A stretch of 59,584 nucleotides of DNA, taken from NCBI GenBank assembly GCA_004335835.1, contig RWJK01001966.1, positions 7,403-66,986 on the forward strand. The letters run 5' to 3'. Each line of letters opens with the position of its first letter. Position 1 is the stretch's first letter. This stretch comes from Scenedesmus sp. ARA3. Lineage: Eukaryota; Chlorophyta; Chlorophyceae; Sphaeropleales; Scenedesmaceae. Under the pieces are notes generated by a model, which saw only the letters and a list, made by a program, of their open reading frames with translations, did not search any database and had not been told where the DNA came from. Below, piece after piece: positions 23,069 to 34,537 of this stretch. The position numbers and the translations under genes were made by a program.

Positions 23069-25488
23069 GCACCCCCACGCTGTAGCACACCCTGAACACA
23101 TCACAGATGGCTTCCACACTCTTCTCAACCAACTTCACACCAGCATGTCTGCGCTGCTGCACATTCCTGTCACAAAAACACACACTCCCAGCTGCTCTCA
23201 TAACACTCTCCTCTCACTGACTCACCACTGTCAGGATGCCCGCATCCTTGGCCAGCCATCTGGCTGCTGAAGACATCCTGCGCTCCAGCTGCATGTCTGC
23301 TCTGCTCCCCATCCCTGTCACCCTCGCAGCTGCTGTCACAAAGCTCTCCTCTCACTCACTCACCTCTGTTGTGCATTCCTGTTGCATATTCTGCCACAAA
23401 CACACACTGCCAGCTGCTTCCTTACAGCACATTACTCACCACTGTCAGGATGCCTGCATCCTTAGCCAGCCTCGCCACCACAGGCGCAGCGCCAGTGCCT
23501 GTGCCGCCGCCCATGCCCGCCGTAATGAACAGCATGTCCGCGCCAGCCACCACCTGACCCAGCTGTTCCACGCTTTCCTGTGCTGCCTGCTCCCCAAGGC
23601 TTGGCTTGCCGCCCGTGCCCAGGCCGCGCGTGAGCTGCGTGCCGATTTGAAGCTTGTTGGGGCAGATGTTAGAGTCCATGGCTTGCTTGTCTGTGTTCAC
23701 GGCCCAGAACTCCACGTTCTGCGGATATATAAACAAGAAAAGGCGCGCAGATGTGTCACCAGATGTGTTGTGTGAGAAGGCATGCATGCAGGCGGGAAGG
23801 CAGGCAGACAGCAGATGTTAGTGTCCAGGGCTTGCTTGCCTGTGTTCACGGCCCAGAACTCGACATTCTGCAGAAAGCAAGGCAGGTGTGTGTAAAAAGG
23901 CAGGCAGGTGGCAGATGTTGGAGTCCAGCGCTTGCTTGTCTGTGTTCACGGCCCAGAACTCCACGTTCTGCGGATATATAAACAAGAAAAGGCGCGCAGA
24001 TGTGTAACCAGATGTGTTGTGTGAGAAGGCATGCATGCAGGCGGGAAAACAGGCAGGCAGGCAGGCAGGCAGGCAGGCGGCAGATATTTGAGTCCAGTGG
24101 CTGCCTGTTTGTGTTCACGGCCCAAAACTCCACGTTCTGCGGCATTTCAGCAGAGCAAACTACGCAGGCAGGCAGCAGATGTTGGAGTCCAGGGCTTGCT
24201 TGTCTGTGTTCACGGCCCAGAACTCGACATTCTGCGGATGAGTGACACATGAATCAAGGTGCGCAGATGTGTCACGAGGCAGGCAGGCAGGCAGCAGATG
24301 TTGGAGTCCAGGGCTTGCTTGTCTATGTTCACGGCCCAGAACTCCACGTTCTGCAGAAAACAAGGCAATTGTGTGTAAAAGAGCAGGCAGGCGGCAAAAA
24401 ATGGTGGAGTCCAGGGCTTGCTTGTCTGTGTTCACGGCCCAGAACTCCACGTTCTGCAGCGTTTCAGGGGTGCGAAAAGACAGGCAGGTGTGCCAAAAGG
24501 CAAGCAGGCAGGCAGCCGATGTTGGAGTCCAGTGGCTGCCTGTCTGCGTTCGCGGCCCGCAACTTGACGTTCTGTGGCGTTATAGAAGGGTGAGAAATGG
24601 GCAGATGCGTCAAAAGGCAGGCAGACTGGCAGGCAGGCAAGCAGCAGATTGTAGAGTCCAACGGCTGCACATCCGTGTTCAGGAAACTCGATGTTCTGTG
24701 GATGATTAAAACCAGATAATTGGGCGCGCATACCTGCTGCCAGGATTGTGCCAGTGCCACGCTGCTGTGCTGCAGGCCCACAGCCTGGGGGGTCCCAGGG
24801 GTGCAAGCATACCCACCGCAGCATATGCAGCTGCAGGTGATGCGTTGCTCAAGCAACTGCTGCTCCCACCAGCATGCCTCGTTATAAACAATCTGCATGC
24901 TCAGGCCTACCACACGCTACTGCAGACAAGCTCTGCTTGCAGGAGCGCCTGTTGCATGCATACACTGCTGCTGTCGCAACCTGCTGTGTGCAAGAAGCAT
25001 CATCAGCACATCGCAAACGTGTTTTGAACAAGCAGAGCACATACCAGCAGGCCAGTGCTGATCATACGCGCAATGGCGTTGCCGCCGCCACCTCCGCAGC
25101 CCACCACTTTGATGAAGGCGTGCCCGTTTTTGTTGTGCTCTGCACGCGCTGCAAAGGGGTCGCTGTATGCTGCAGGTGCAGGGGGCTCTGCAGCTGCTGC
25201 TTCTGCTGCTGGCGCCTCTGCAGGAGGTGCTGCTGCTACAGGTGCCTCTTCTGGCACTACACTGTCTGTTCCATTGCCATGCAGCATTTGGCAGATCATG
25301 CTCAAACCCCGCTTGAATGCTGCAGGCAGGCTGCTTGGAGCAGTAGAGTTGCTGCCACCGTTCAGCACAGGCCTGCAGCGCTGTCCCACGCGCCTGTGCG
25401 AGATGGGACGACTATGCAGGGCAGCACAGCTACCTGTGCTGCTGCTGCGCAGCTGCCGATGCGCCTGCAGTGCAAACAAGGTGCACAT
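21017..25488 (-). CDS. FTSZ1: plastid division GTPase FtsZ, FtsZ1-like
   Basis: A tubulin-like GTPase that assembles into the stromal Z-ring for chloroplast division. Exons are 25045-25488, 23440-23718, 22679-22908, 21995-22107, 21466-21662 and 21017-21259, totalling 1506 nt for 501 residues. The first about 120 residues form a Ser/Arg/Ala/Pro-rich extension, likely a plastid transit peptide plus linker. The core has the nucleotide loop [13 protein letters not shown] (about 130-142), the tubulin signature GGGTGTG (218-224) and the T7 catalytic motif NVDFAD (about 321-326). Phrases such as TAMLGVG, VYNITG and [12 protein letters not shown] resemble plant FtsZ1 more than FtsZ2. The tail is Q-rich and ends [10 protein letters not shown], without the IPEFL-type core seen in FtsZ2. 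ATG 25488 is the in-frame choice. Alternatively, an ATG-ATG-ATG followed by GTGCGC near 25550 could splice into the CAG at about 25450. Introns are full of exon-end copies. Confidence 0.94.
21663..21795 (-). repeat. copy of the 5' end of FtsZ exon 5 with acceptor
   Basis: The segment encoding [13 protein letters not shown] and the upstream GCATGCAG acceptor (true boundary 21662) recur with the boundary at 21790, 128 bp away. The copy runs to about 21737 and is highly similar. Confidence 0.85.
22108..22475 (-). repeat. three copies of the 5' end of FtsZ exon 4
   Basis: The start of exon 4 ([13 protein letters not shown], boundary 22107) is repeated with boundaries at 22233, 22352 and 22467, spaced 126, 119 and 115 bp. 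In the middle copy the acceptor AG has changed to AA; the other two keep CTGCAG or CCCGCAG. Confidence 0.88.
22909..23080 (-). repeat. copy of FtsZ exon 3 start plus (CAG)n run
   Basis: The first about 70 bp of exon 3 ([11 protein letters not shown], boundary 22908) recur with the boundary at 23016, 108 bp away, including the TGTGTGTAG acceptor. A (CAG)n run of about 14 units follows at 23026-23067. Confidence 0.85.
23218..23270 (-). repeat. copy of the 3' end of FtsZ exon 2 with donor
   Basis: The exon 2 end encoding [10 protein letters not shown] plus GTGAGT (true end 23440) is repeated with its end at 23226. Flanking intron sequence (CACACACTSCCAGCTGCT) is also shared, so the copied unit spans exon and intron. 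Confidence 0.8.
23818..24694 (-). repeat. eight tandem copies of the 5' end of FtsZ exon 2 with acceptor
   Basis: The true exon 2 starts at 23718 ([19 protein letters not shown]). About 50-56 bp of this start are repeated with acceptor boundaries at 23867, 23967, 24136, 24230, 24350, 24453, 24571 and 24694, spaced 94-169 bp. Several share flanking intron sequence too: the roughly 90 bp upstream of the true acceptor and of the 23967 copy are nearly identical. All copies end around the same exon position (DSNIC) and then run into CAGGCAGG-type simple repeats. None carries the rest of the exon or an evident donor. Confidence 0.93.
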
Positions 25489-26520
25489 CAGACTCAGTCC
25501 ATGCCGCTGTGTTGCATGCAGTATGTTGCGCTGCAGTTGATGCGCACCATCATCATGCTTCGTATGTTTCGTTACTGGATCGCGGGCAGCCGCTCGTGTT
25601 GGCGAGAGAATGCACGAAGTCGCGAGGAGGTGTTTTCAAGAAAGTCACAGACTGCCGGCGAAAAACCGTAGATGTAAAATGATGTCAAAACTTTGTATGA
25701 CGGTTCTGTATCAACTCTTCCCGAGGTGATGCTGAAATTGGCGGGTGTGTGTTCAAACCAAGGTAACAGTTATTGAGTCACTCGATGTCTATGCTTTGAG
25801 GAGTGTTCCCACCGGCACCTATAGCAATTGATATTAGCTGTTATAAGTTACTTGGACCCAGACCTTTGCGTCGGCGACAAGCAAGCTGGTTCCGGGTCTG
25901 CAGTACGTGAGCGTACAGCCACGTGTGCCGTGATGGCGCTGCTGGCGAAAGAACTAGCATGCAGTCTGGGTGCAGACTACAGCGTCAAGCTAAGTATGGG
26001 TGGTTTGATTTGCAAGTGCGCTCTGTACGATTATACTCTGAGAATTCCACAGAAATTCAGGGTCCTGCAGAAGGCCCTCCACACCACACGGTGTGGTGGG
26101 GAACGTGGGCAGCCTGTCTCCCCGGCCATCTACAGCACCACACATCTCCAGCATGCAAACGACGAAATTAAAACCGGTTTGATCGCCGACTGCACTACTT
26201 TCAGTGCTCCATGATGGTACATCCTTGGGGTTCAACCCAAACCTTCACGGTAATGACTATAACACGAGGCTGGTGCGCAGTGGGCGGGTGCTTTCAGCTG
26301 TCTGTCAGGCATCTAAGACCTGTTTGATTACCTGTACACTCTGCGGCTGCCAATCTTCAACCTTCCTATTGACCTTGCTGCTGACACAAGTGCTGCCATG
26401 CTGCACTGCTACACAGTCGAGGTACCTTGAGTGTTTTGTGCACAGTCATCAAGAGTTTCCATTTATCTTTTTGAAGCTTTATAATTTCAGATACATCAGA
26501 TCGCAGCCAGGCGTAGCGAG
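25489..26520. promoter_or_regulatory. divergent intergenic region between FtsZ and the LRR gene
   Basis: About 1 kb separates the two start codons, so both promoters must lie here. A pyrimidine-poor TTTATAATTTCAG at about 26478-26490 could be a TATA-like element or a 5' UTR splice acceptor just before the LRR gene's ATG. No CDS is supported. Confidence 0.45.
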
Positions 26521-28982
26521 ATGAGCACACCAGAGGAGAAGCCGGAGCTTGAAGAGGAGCAGGAGCACACAGAAGATGATCATACAGAGGACGAAGAGAC
26601 CTCTAGTGAGGCTGATCACCAAGATGGCGGTGCCAAAAAGAAGAAGAAGGTCTGCTGCTGCTGCACAAGCACTGCGATCTGTTTGCAGCACCGTGAGGCC
26701 TTTGTTTTCTTACGTACGTCGTGTTTGGCGCTGCAGAAGAGGAAAAAGAAGAAAAAGGCGGGCTCTGGGGCTGCAGGTGCCATCAGCAGCAGCGACGAGG
26801 GGCAGGCTGTGCACGACAAAGTGGACAAGCAGGAGGCAGAGCGCAGGTAGGGCTGCTAATGGCGTTGCAAGAGTGTGGAAGACGAAGTTGCCTTGTTCCT
26901 GGTACAGTTGGAGTGCGTATGCAGTGCTGTGAACTGTTTGTTCTGCCTGCATCATCAGGGCAAGCACATGCAGCCTTGCTGTCGAAGCACATCCTCCACT
27001 GGTGGCCCTGCGCATGGCAACAGCTGCTTGCAAACGTCATCTGCAGCCATCAATCAGCTGCTTATCTTTGCAGTCACCTGCATGTGCTGTGCCTGCCTAG
27101 CATTGCCCAAACATGAGTGCTTGCTCATGTCTTGCGTGCTGCACAGGTTTCAAAAGGCCCTGGAATCCGCCAAGCACGATGAGGACATGTGGGTGCTGCT
27201 GGCAAATGCTAACGTGCATGACGCCAAGGCACGCAAGGTGAGCAGCACGTGCAGCAGCAGCAGCAGGAGCAGCAGCAGAGCAGCGACAGCGGCAGCTGCA
27301 GCGGCTGCGGTAGCACATGTTGCAGCAGGTGCTAAAGTCATCTGCGCAGCCGCAGTCACCGTTGCAGTTGAGTGGTGCAGCTGGCTTGACCAGCACACAG
27401 CCAACTACACTGCACCAGTTGTGTATCGCCTGCTTCTCTCCATACAATCATGTTGTGGCCCCTGGTTTCCATGCGTCGTTCATCTGCCCCCCACCGCCCG
27501 CCCTTGCTGCTGCAGCTGTTTGAGGCGCTGAAGAGCAACAGCAGCATCACCAGCGTCAACCTGTCAGCAAACCACATAGGCGACGAGGGCGTGCAGGTGC
27601 GGCTGGCAGCATCATGATCATGATGCAGCAGCAGCAGCAGCAGAGGTAGGGCACGCCGTGGCAGCACGGCTAGTGTACTGCAGGCCTTGCTTTCACACAA
27701 GATTGCTGTGAGCCTGTCGTCCTTGCCAGCAGCAGGCATCACATGCTTGACGTATGCCGCATATCTTCAGGCTGCACCTTGCTTTGTTCCTGCTGCAGGC
27801 GCTGGTGGATGTCCTGCAAGAGGGTGGTGCGCCAGAGCTGATCAATTTGGACCTGCGGGGCAACACGCTGTCAGACCACGCACAGCAGCTGCTGGTGAGC
27901 TGGCATTGCCGCCAGAGCCCTGCTGCCGGGGTCCTGTGCGTGTGGGAGTCGCACTGCAGCGCAGCATGTCGCCACGTCACTTGCCGTCCTTGTATTCGTC
28001 AGCACGTATGCTTGTACAGATACGCACGGGCCATCACTGCTTGTGCATCTTGCAGCTGCTTGTGCATCTTGCACTGCTCTCAGCATACGAACTGCCGCTG
28101 TTGCTCCGCTGCACCTGCTGCTGCCCTGCTGTAATTGCAGACGGACCTCAATAAGCGGCGCAAGCAGCTGGTGATAGAAACGGGGCCACTACCGGACGAT
28201 TCAGCAGCAGCAGCAGCAGCAAGCAGCAGCAGCAAGCCAGGCACCCCAGCCAAGGGCAGGGGCAGAGCAGCACACCAGCAGCAGCAGCAGCAGCAACAGC
28301 AACAGCAGCAGGAAGAGCAGCAGGACAACGAGCAGTGGGATGGGCAATCACTGAAAGACTTGGTCAAGTGAGTGGAACTGCGCAGCTCAAGTCCATCATT
28401 GCCAAGTAGCTGTTGCTGCAGTTGTTGCGCCTGGCTAGCAGACACAATGCCTGCATCTGTGTTAATCCATGCATGCGCGCATCTGTTTATCTTGTTCTTG
28501 GCTGTTGCGGTTCATTGCATGCACTGGCACGCCGCATCGTGCAGCTGCATGCAAGCTGCGCTTATTGTCGCCCATGCTGGCATGCATTGCGGTCAAACTT
28601 CACGTTTGACTTTGTTTTTATCTGTCTTCACGGGAAACTGTTTTCCTGCAGGCACTCCGCCATGTTCCGGCGCTACTTCCAAACAGAAGAGGAGGAGGCT
28701 GGAGGTGCAGGCAGCAGCGGTGAAGAGGAGGCAGATGCTGCTGACGACCTGCCACCGCCAGAAGAGGTCTGGGGTCAGGTGAGGACAGCAGCTTGTTACT
28801 AGCACGGTGTTAGTGACATGGGTGTGACACGTGGAGCATGGCGGCTGCGGCTGCGGTGCAATAGCTGTTGCTGGCATGTGACTGTTGTAGTCTGAGCTGG
28901 TTTCATCCGCTGTTGAACCAATGTCTTGGTGCTTTAGAAGTAGATCTCTACCTGGCATTCTTTGCTGCAGCGTGCTGACCTG

Positions 28983-29039
<57 letters not shown>

Positions 29040-31047
29040 NNNNNNNNNNNNNNNNNNNNNNNNNNNNNNNNNNNNNNNNNNNNNNNNNNNNNNNNNNNNN
29101 NNNNNNNNNNNNNNNNNNNNNNNNNNNNNNNNNNNNNNNNNNNNNNNNNNNNNNNNNNNNNNNNNNNNNNNNNNNNNNNNNNNNNNNNNNNNNNNNNNNN
29201 NNNNNNNNNNNNNNNNNNNNNNNNNNNNNNNNNNNNNNNNNNNNNNNNNNNNNNNNNNNNNNNNNNNNNNNNNNNNNNNGCGCAGGGTTTTGCATAGGCA
29301 TGCATGTGTCTGTGAGTGTGTGTTCAGGGGTTGATGCCTGTGAAGAGGAGGGCAAAGGGTCTGCATGCAGAGATGCGCGGCCAGATCTTGGTCAATGGTG
29401 AGCATCAGCACAGGTCTCAAGCAGCGTGGAACGCCCGGGATTAGCCTATGGCCTGTGCTGCTTGTCATCAACGTGCATGCTGATACTGCTGTTCATGCGT
29501 CGCTTGCAGGACAAGGCTGGCTTGCAGGACTTCAGGCCGCACTTCCGGGCAGTGCTGGAGCACCTGGGGCTGCTGCAGCAGGTGCTGCAGCTGCAGCCGG
29601 AGCCGCAGCTCACACAGAGCAGCAGCAAAGCACCACAGCCAGCAGTAGGCAGCCACAGGGTGTGGGCCTGTGCCATCCTGCACATGCTGCTGCTGCACAA
29701 CAACCCGGTCATTGACAAGGCGGTGTGTGATGCGCAGCTGCTGCCGGTGGCTGTGGCGCTGAGCCTGCAGCATGAGCGCTGCAGCGCGGTGCAGTGCAGG
29801 GCAGCAGAGATGCTGCGCAGCAGCTTGCTGAGCAGCGTGCCGCAGCTGTGGCAGGGGCTGTTTACAGCAGGGCTCGGCTGCGGGCTGCAGCAGGCAGGCA
29901 GCGAGCAGCTGCTGCAGCCGCTGCATGAGGCCCTGGTGCAGATAGGTGGGTGAGGGTTGCAGGGAGAGCTGTGTGGTTTCTTGTTTATGTAAATTGCGCT
30001 ATGTGCTGTACTTATGAACATGTTGGCTGTGGTTTCGGCAGCTTGCGCTGCGGTCATCAAGGAGCTGTGTCATGCCTGTGATGGTTTGGTATGCGCTTCG
30101 CAGCAGTCAGCTGAGTTGTGTGCTGCACAGCGCTGCTGTGCCTGCCATGCAGCTTGCAGCACCAATGCTGTTGTGCTATCCTCGTCTCACCACGCTGCGC
30201 TGTCCACTGCCTGACATTGACTGCTGCAATTTGGCGCGCTCCTTCTGCGCACCTGTTGCACCCTGCAGCTGACGAAGCAGTGAAGCAGGAAATGGGCAAG
30301 CGCTCGGCAGTGGTAGGGTTTTTCAGTGAGGTGGCCAACACACTGCTGCAGGCTGCAGACCCGGTAAACCAGGACCTGCACTGCGCGGCGCTGGCAGCAG
30401 TACTGCAGGACAGCGACGCGTGGCAGGGAAGCATCCAGCAGCAGGGCTCCATCCACAGCTTGCTGCAGGTGCGTTGCTTTTGTTGTTTATACAGCTGCAA
30501 AGCAGTAGTGTGTGCCATGTGGCGTGTAGTGCAGACCTCATGTGTGTGCAAGGTGGCCAGAGGTTCTTGCCTGTGGCGTGCAGCGGGGCTTGGCAGGCAG
30601 GCGCAAGGACACTTGCGGAACTGATGTTCGCAACAATGTCCGGCAATTGCTGAGTGCAATTGAACTATATCACCGCAGGCGATTGTATGCAGCACCTGCT
30701 GTGCTTTCAGCCAAGCTGCCTGCCGGTCTCTGTGGATTCTGCTCGCAAGCAGTTGCTTGCTAGCAACTGTGCAACCTGAGCTGCGCTGCTGATGACGTAG
30801 AGTTGTCATTGTACATGTCGGCAGTGGACCTACACTGGCGTCGACAGTCATTTATCCTAATGGGATCAAAGGTTTTGACACGCTGTTTGCTGCTGTTGCG
30901 TGCTTGCAGGAACAAGACGGGCAGTTGTGTGGCCCGCCGCCGCCGCGGCCTGTAGCATCAGAGAACGAGGAGGACGCCACGGAGCAGTCGCAGTTCCTCA
31001 ACGGCACGCAGCTCATGGCGCTGCTCAGCAGGATGTCCGCAAGCTAG
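26521..31047 (+). CDS. leucine-rich repeat protein with C-terminal helical (SAPS/ARM-like) region
   Basis: Function unknown. Exons are 26521-26649, 26737-26846, 27147-27237, 27516-27596, 27799-27894, 28141-28367, 28652-28778, about 29328-29397, 29510-29945, 30269-30468 and 30910-31047. The acidic N-terminus and a lysine run are followed by two ribonuclease-inhibitor-type LRRs (ITSVNLSANHIGDEGVQAL and LINLDLRGNTLSDHAQQLL, about residues 115-165). Next come a poly-Q linker and SLKDLVKHSAMFRRYF. A long helical block (RPHFRAVLEHLGLLQQVL, GSHRVWACAILHMLLLHNN, then AVQCRAAEMLRSSLLS) resembles armadillo folds such as SAPS phosphatase-6 regulatory subunits; that link is tentative. The stop at 31045-31047 follows LMALLSRMSAS. 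Phases agree up to exon 7 and from exon 9 onward. The exon near 29328 does not fit the phase, and an exon may be hidden in the N gap. No exon-end copies were seen here. Confidence 0.7.
28983..29039 (+). repeat. (CTG)19 run bordering the assembly gap
   Basis: An uninterrupted CTG run of about 57 bp ends exactly where the N block starts. It lies in an intron of the LRR gene, and the assembly probably broke on it. Confidence 0.95.
29040..29279. other. assembly gap, 240 N
   Basis: A run of 240 unknown bases inside the LRR gene, between exons 28652-28778 and 29328-29397. The true length is unknown. Missing coding sequence here could explain the phase conflict at the next exon. Confidence 0.99.
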
Positions 31048-32344
31048 TGCTTGCAGGACCGCCTGTGTTTGAGGGAGTGTGCCGCACTCAAGTTTGTGCA
31101 TGTGTGTGTGCGTGTGCGTGTGCTGGAACAGTCTGTTGCTGATGTTCCCTGCCTGCAAAGGGCATGCGGTGCCAGCAGAAATCCAGCTGAGCGGAGAGGG
31201 CGTATGTGTTGGCAAGCTGGCGCTTGCAGGACAGCAGTGTGGATGTGCGGGAGGGGTGCAGCCTGTGCACTTCGTGTCATCGTCATGTGACCCCTCCAGC
31301 CATAACATCAATGCCATGTGCACCTCGTGTGTGCCTCCAGTGTAGAGGTGTACCCTGGTAGGGAAGCAGTCCTTGGCGTCAGTGAACAGCATTATAGGCC
31401 TTTGTGAACTTTGTGTGGCGTACTGTTTGCAGCTGCGCATCTGTGTGCGGCTCCTGCAAGCAACACCTGCATGGCTACATTCCTAAACAGGAAAAGTGTC
31501 TTTGAAAGCTTGCCAGCTACCGAGGCTGCCCGGCAGCAGCAACCTCTGAGCAGGCTGCTTGCTTGAAGCTGTTCTATTCATCTTGTGTGTGTGCTGATGC
31601 TCACGTTCTGCCAGGTGCAAGTTTGCCTGCAGGTTTATGAGGTGCCTTGCGGTAGCTGGTGCTGATGGTGTCGTGTGCGCCACGCTGTTCGCCTGCATAT
31701 CGGCGCTGCTATGGCGTCGTGGAGCAATGAAGACATGTTACCTGGCTGTGATGATGTGTATCCTGGATGTATCACATTCAGGCTGGCAAGAGACTGTACT
31801 GCCTGCCATGAATGGCACAGCTTCACTGGATCAGCCATGAGACCCGAATCATTGTGTCATGGACTGCTGAGGACATTGCTGCTACACAGCTGCAGCCGTT
31901 GGCCGTATGCTATGGGCTGCTGTTTGTGTCTTACAGTATGCTGCTGGCTATTCCCAGCTGGGCAGTGCATGCTTGGGTGACACGGGTGGCTACCATGGAA
32001 CACTGTGAGCTCTCATCGCACGCTTTTGTTCACATGTATTCCAAGGGTGCACACCGGGAGTGCAAGCTCGGCTCGCGGATTTGGCTCGAGGTCACCTGTT
32101 GTCAGTTTGTCACACGAGTCAGTTTGGCGAGATGGCAGGAGAACCAAATTCAGCTGCAGGGACAACCACCTGTCAGCCCACGCTTCAAGCATATGCGTAT
32201 CGACGGACTCGCTAGCACTGCTGCATGTGAAAACGGCCCACCCTTGCCCCACCTCAGCGCGGTGTGCCTCGCTTTCTTCCAGCGTGCTAAGCTTCAAACT
32301 CAACAAACACTCACATCTGACAGTCAATAATAGGTTTCAACAAG
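31048..32344. other. intergenic, no supported CDS
   Basis: 1.3 kb between two plus-strand genes. It holds the 3' UTR of the LRR gene, including a TG-rich patch near 31095-31125, and the upstream region of the secreted-protein gene. I see no coding signal beyond short chance frames. Confidence 0.5.
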
Positions 32345-34499
32345 ATGGCACGGGTAGGGACCGTGCTGCTGCTGCTAGGAGCTCTCCTGGGTGAGTAGCA
32401 GCAAGGCAGCCGAAGAGAAGTTGTCGATCCCTGAAAGATGAGGAAATAAGTATGTATGGATGTTGCATATCATCTACATGCTTCTTATACAATAACCGCA
32501 AGGTGTCACTGGTCTCTGGTGGAGTCGTTGGGAGTGTGGGCGTGGCCGGGCTGCATGCAGAACACCTGGGGCACCTTTGATGGATGTCTTAGATCCCAAA
32601 GTATATGTTGTGGTGCTCAGCAAGGGTAGTTGCGTCAGGCAGCACAACCATGCGTTCACGCGCGTCCGGCCAGTGTCACTGCTCTGCAGCCCCGATCTGC
32701 TGCCCCTGACGCCCGCCACTGTTACTTCTGCAGTTCAAACAAACGCACAGATGCTGCAGGGCGCCATGCCAGGCGCCACCATCGCACCAGCTGCTGGTGC
32801 TGGTGCAGCAGGGCCCAGTGCAGCCAACCCCTGTGCACTGGGCATCACTTACTTCCCAGTAGGTGGTGAGAACAGGCCCACAGGCTGGACACAGGCAGTT
32901 CAGTCAAACGCAGGCAACACAGCCGCCGACCAAATGATCAAGGTCGCGCTCGCGGGCTACCCTATCCCCATGCTGTACATGGCGCCGGTGTCTGTCTTCA
33001 CCAATGTGAATGGTGCAGTGCCCGGTCAATGCTTGGGCGGCGCGGTCAACGGAGTGTTGACCAGGCCGGCTGCCTTCACTATCACATGGGCCCTGGCTGG
33101 CACTGGTGGCGTGCTGGGCCCTTTTACTAAGGGCAGCAAGCAGGATCCTCCTGCAAATGTGACGCTGAATGCAGTGCCTCAGCTGCCAGATGTGAGTGGG
33201 ACCACAAATAACGTGCATTGCCCGCATTGCTGGAACTTAGATGCTGATTGTTCACCAACGGACTGCAAGCTCTGGTGTATGAAGCCGTCAATATTATCAT
33301 CCACAAGAAGCCGCGTTTGCTGATCAGTCAACACATCTGCACCGACTTCAGCAGAACATGCGCAGCTCTGTTTGCTGAGCCAAACAACAAATAGTTGCAT
33401 CAATAACAAGCAAGCAGCAGCCAACTGCATGTTGCGATGTGCAGCAGGGCCTTGCTCAGCGTGGCAGCATCAGTGGACCTGAAGCAGTTTGCTGTGTGTT
33501 GCTGCTGCTGCTGCAGGGCGAGTACTGCCTGCAGATGAAGATGGACATTCTGCCTGGCTCAGGCATTGCCGCAGTGGGTGCACAGACAGTTGCGGTGCCC
33601 TCTGCACCTCAATCTATCACCCGCCAGGTGCGCAGCAGCAGCCCATCATGCTTGGTGCCAAGTGATGCAGCAGCACGGAAAACCAGTCAGCAGCAGCTGT
33701 GCACAAAGCTGAGCAGCAAGGCAGCATTGGGGCGAAGCTGCGGCAGTAGCAGTTGATACAAGGCTGCCGCAGCAGGCGCAGCTGTAGCACACACAACAGC
33801 AGGACGCATGCAACGAGAGCCGAACTCCATTGAGGCGCTTGCTTGCACAATCATGCACCCATGACTGCATCAACCTTCCTGCTAATTACAAAGACACCCA
33901 CTAACACAAACGTTGGCTTCTCACAAGTCACTCACTACGTGTGTGTTATTGTTGTGTTATGTTACTCTGTTATAACAGGTCTGCTTCATCAAGCTCGCCA
34001 GCCGCCCTACCGCCAATGTGACCTTCCACAGCTGCAACACGTCCTTTGCAGTGGACCTTTCTGGCATCACTCCTAAGCCCACCTTTGCAAACCCAAGCCT
34101 GCAGCTTTTCTCAACCGTGTTCCATGTGTGGGGCAAGCTCAACCGCACGTTTGACCGTAATCCCCAGGGAGAGAACCTGCTGGATTACTTTGACCAGTAC
34201 GTGAAGTGGGAGAACCCTGCAAGGCCCAACTTCCTGCAAGTCTTCATGGAGTCACCAGGACTCATCAACGGCTACTACAACGTGAGTATGCTGCTGCTGC
34301 TGCTGCTGTGGTGCCAAGCAAGCAAGCAATATGCGAATCATAAGCGCAGCAAGGCAGGCTTGCTGCACTGCTTGGCGCGGTCACGCATAGAAGATGCACT
34401 GCACTGTTGCTCTATATTCAACCGAAGGATGCCCCTCACTAGTCGCATGGTGTATCGGACACAGTTGCCACCGCTGACGCTGACGCTGACGCCGCCGCC

Positions 34500-34537
<38 letters not shown>

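Noticed and set aside
23818..24694. CRISPR-like appearance of regularly spaced repeats in the FtsZ intron
   Set aside because: The repeats are copies of the FtsZ exon 2 start, spacing is uneven (94-169 bp), spacers are simple sequence, and the genome is eukaryotic.
30057..30851. 264-codon minus-strand open frame
   Set aside because: Antisense to exon 30269-30468 of the LRR gene and its introns; no domain content.
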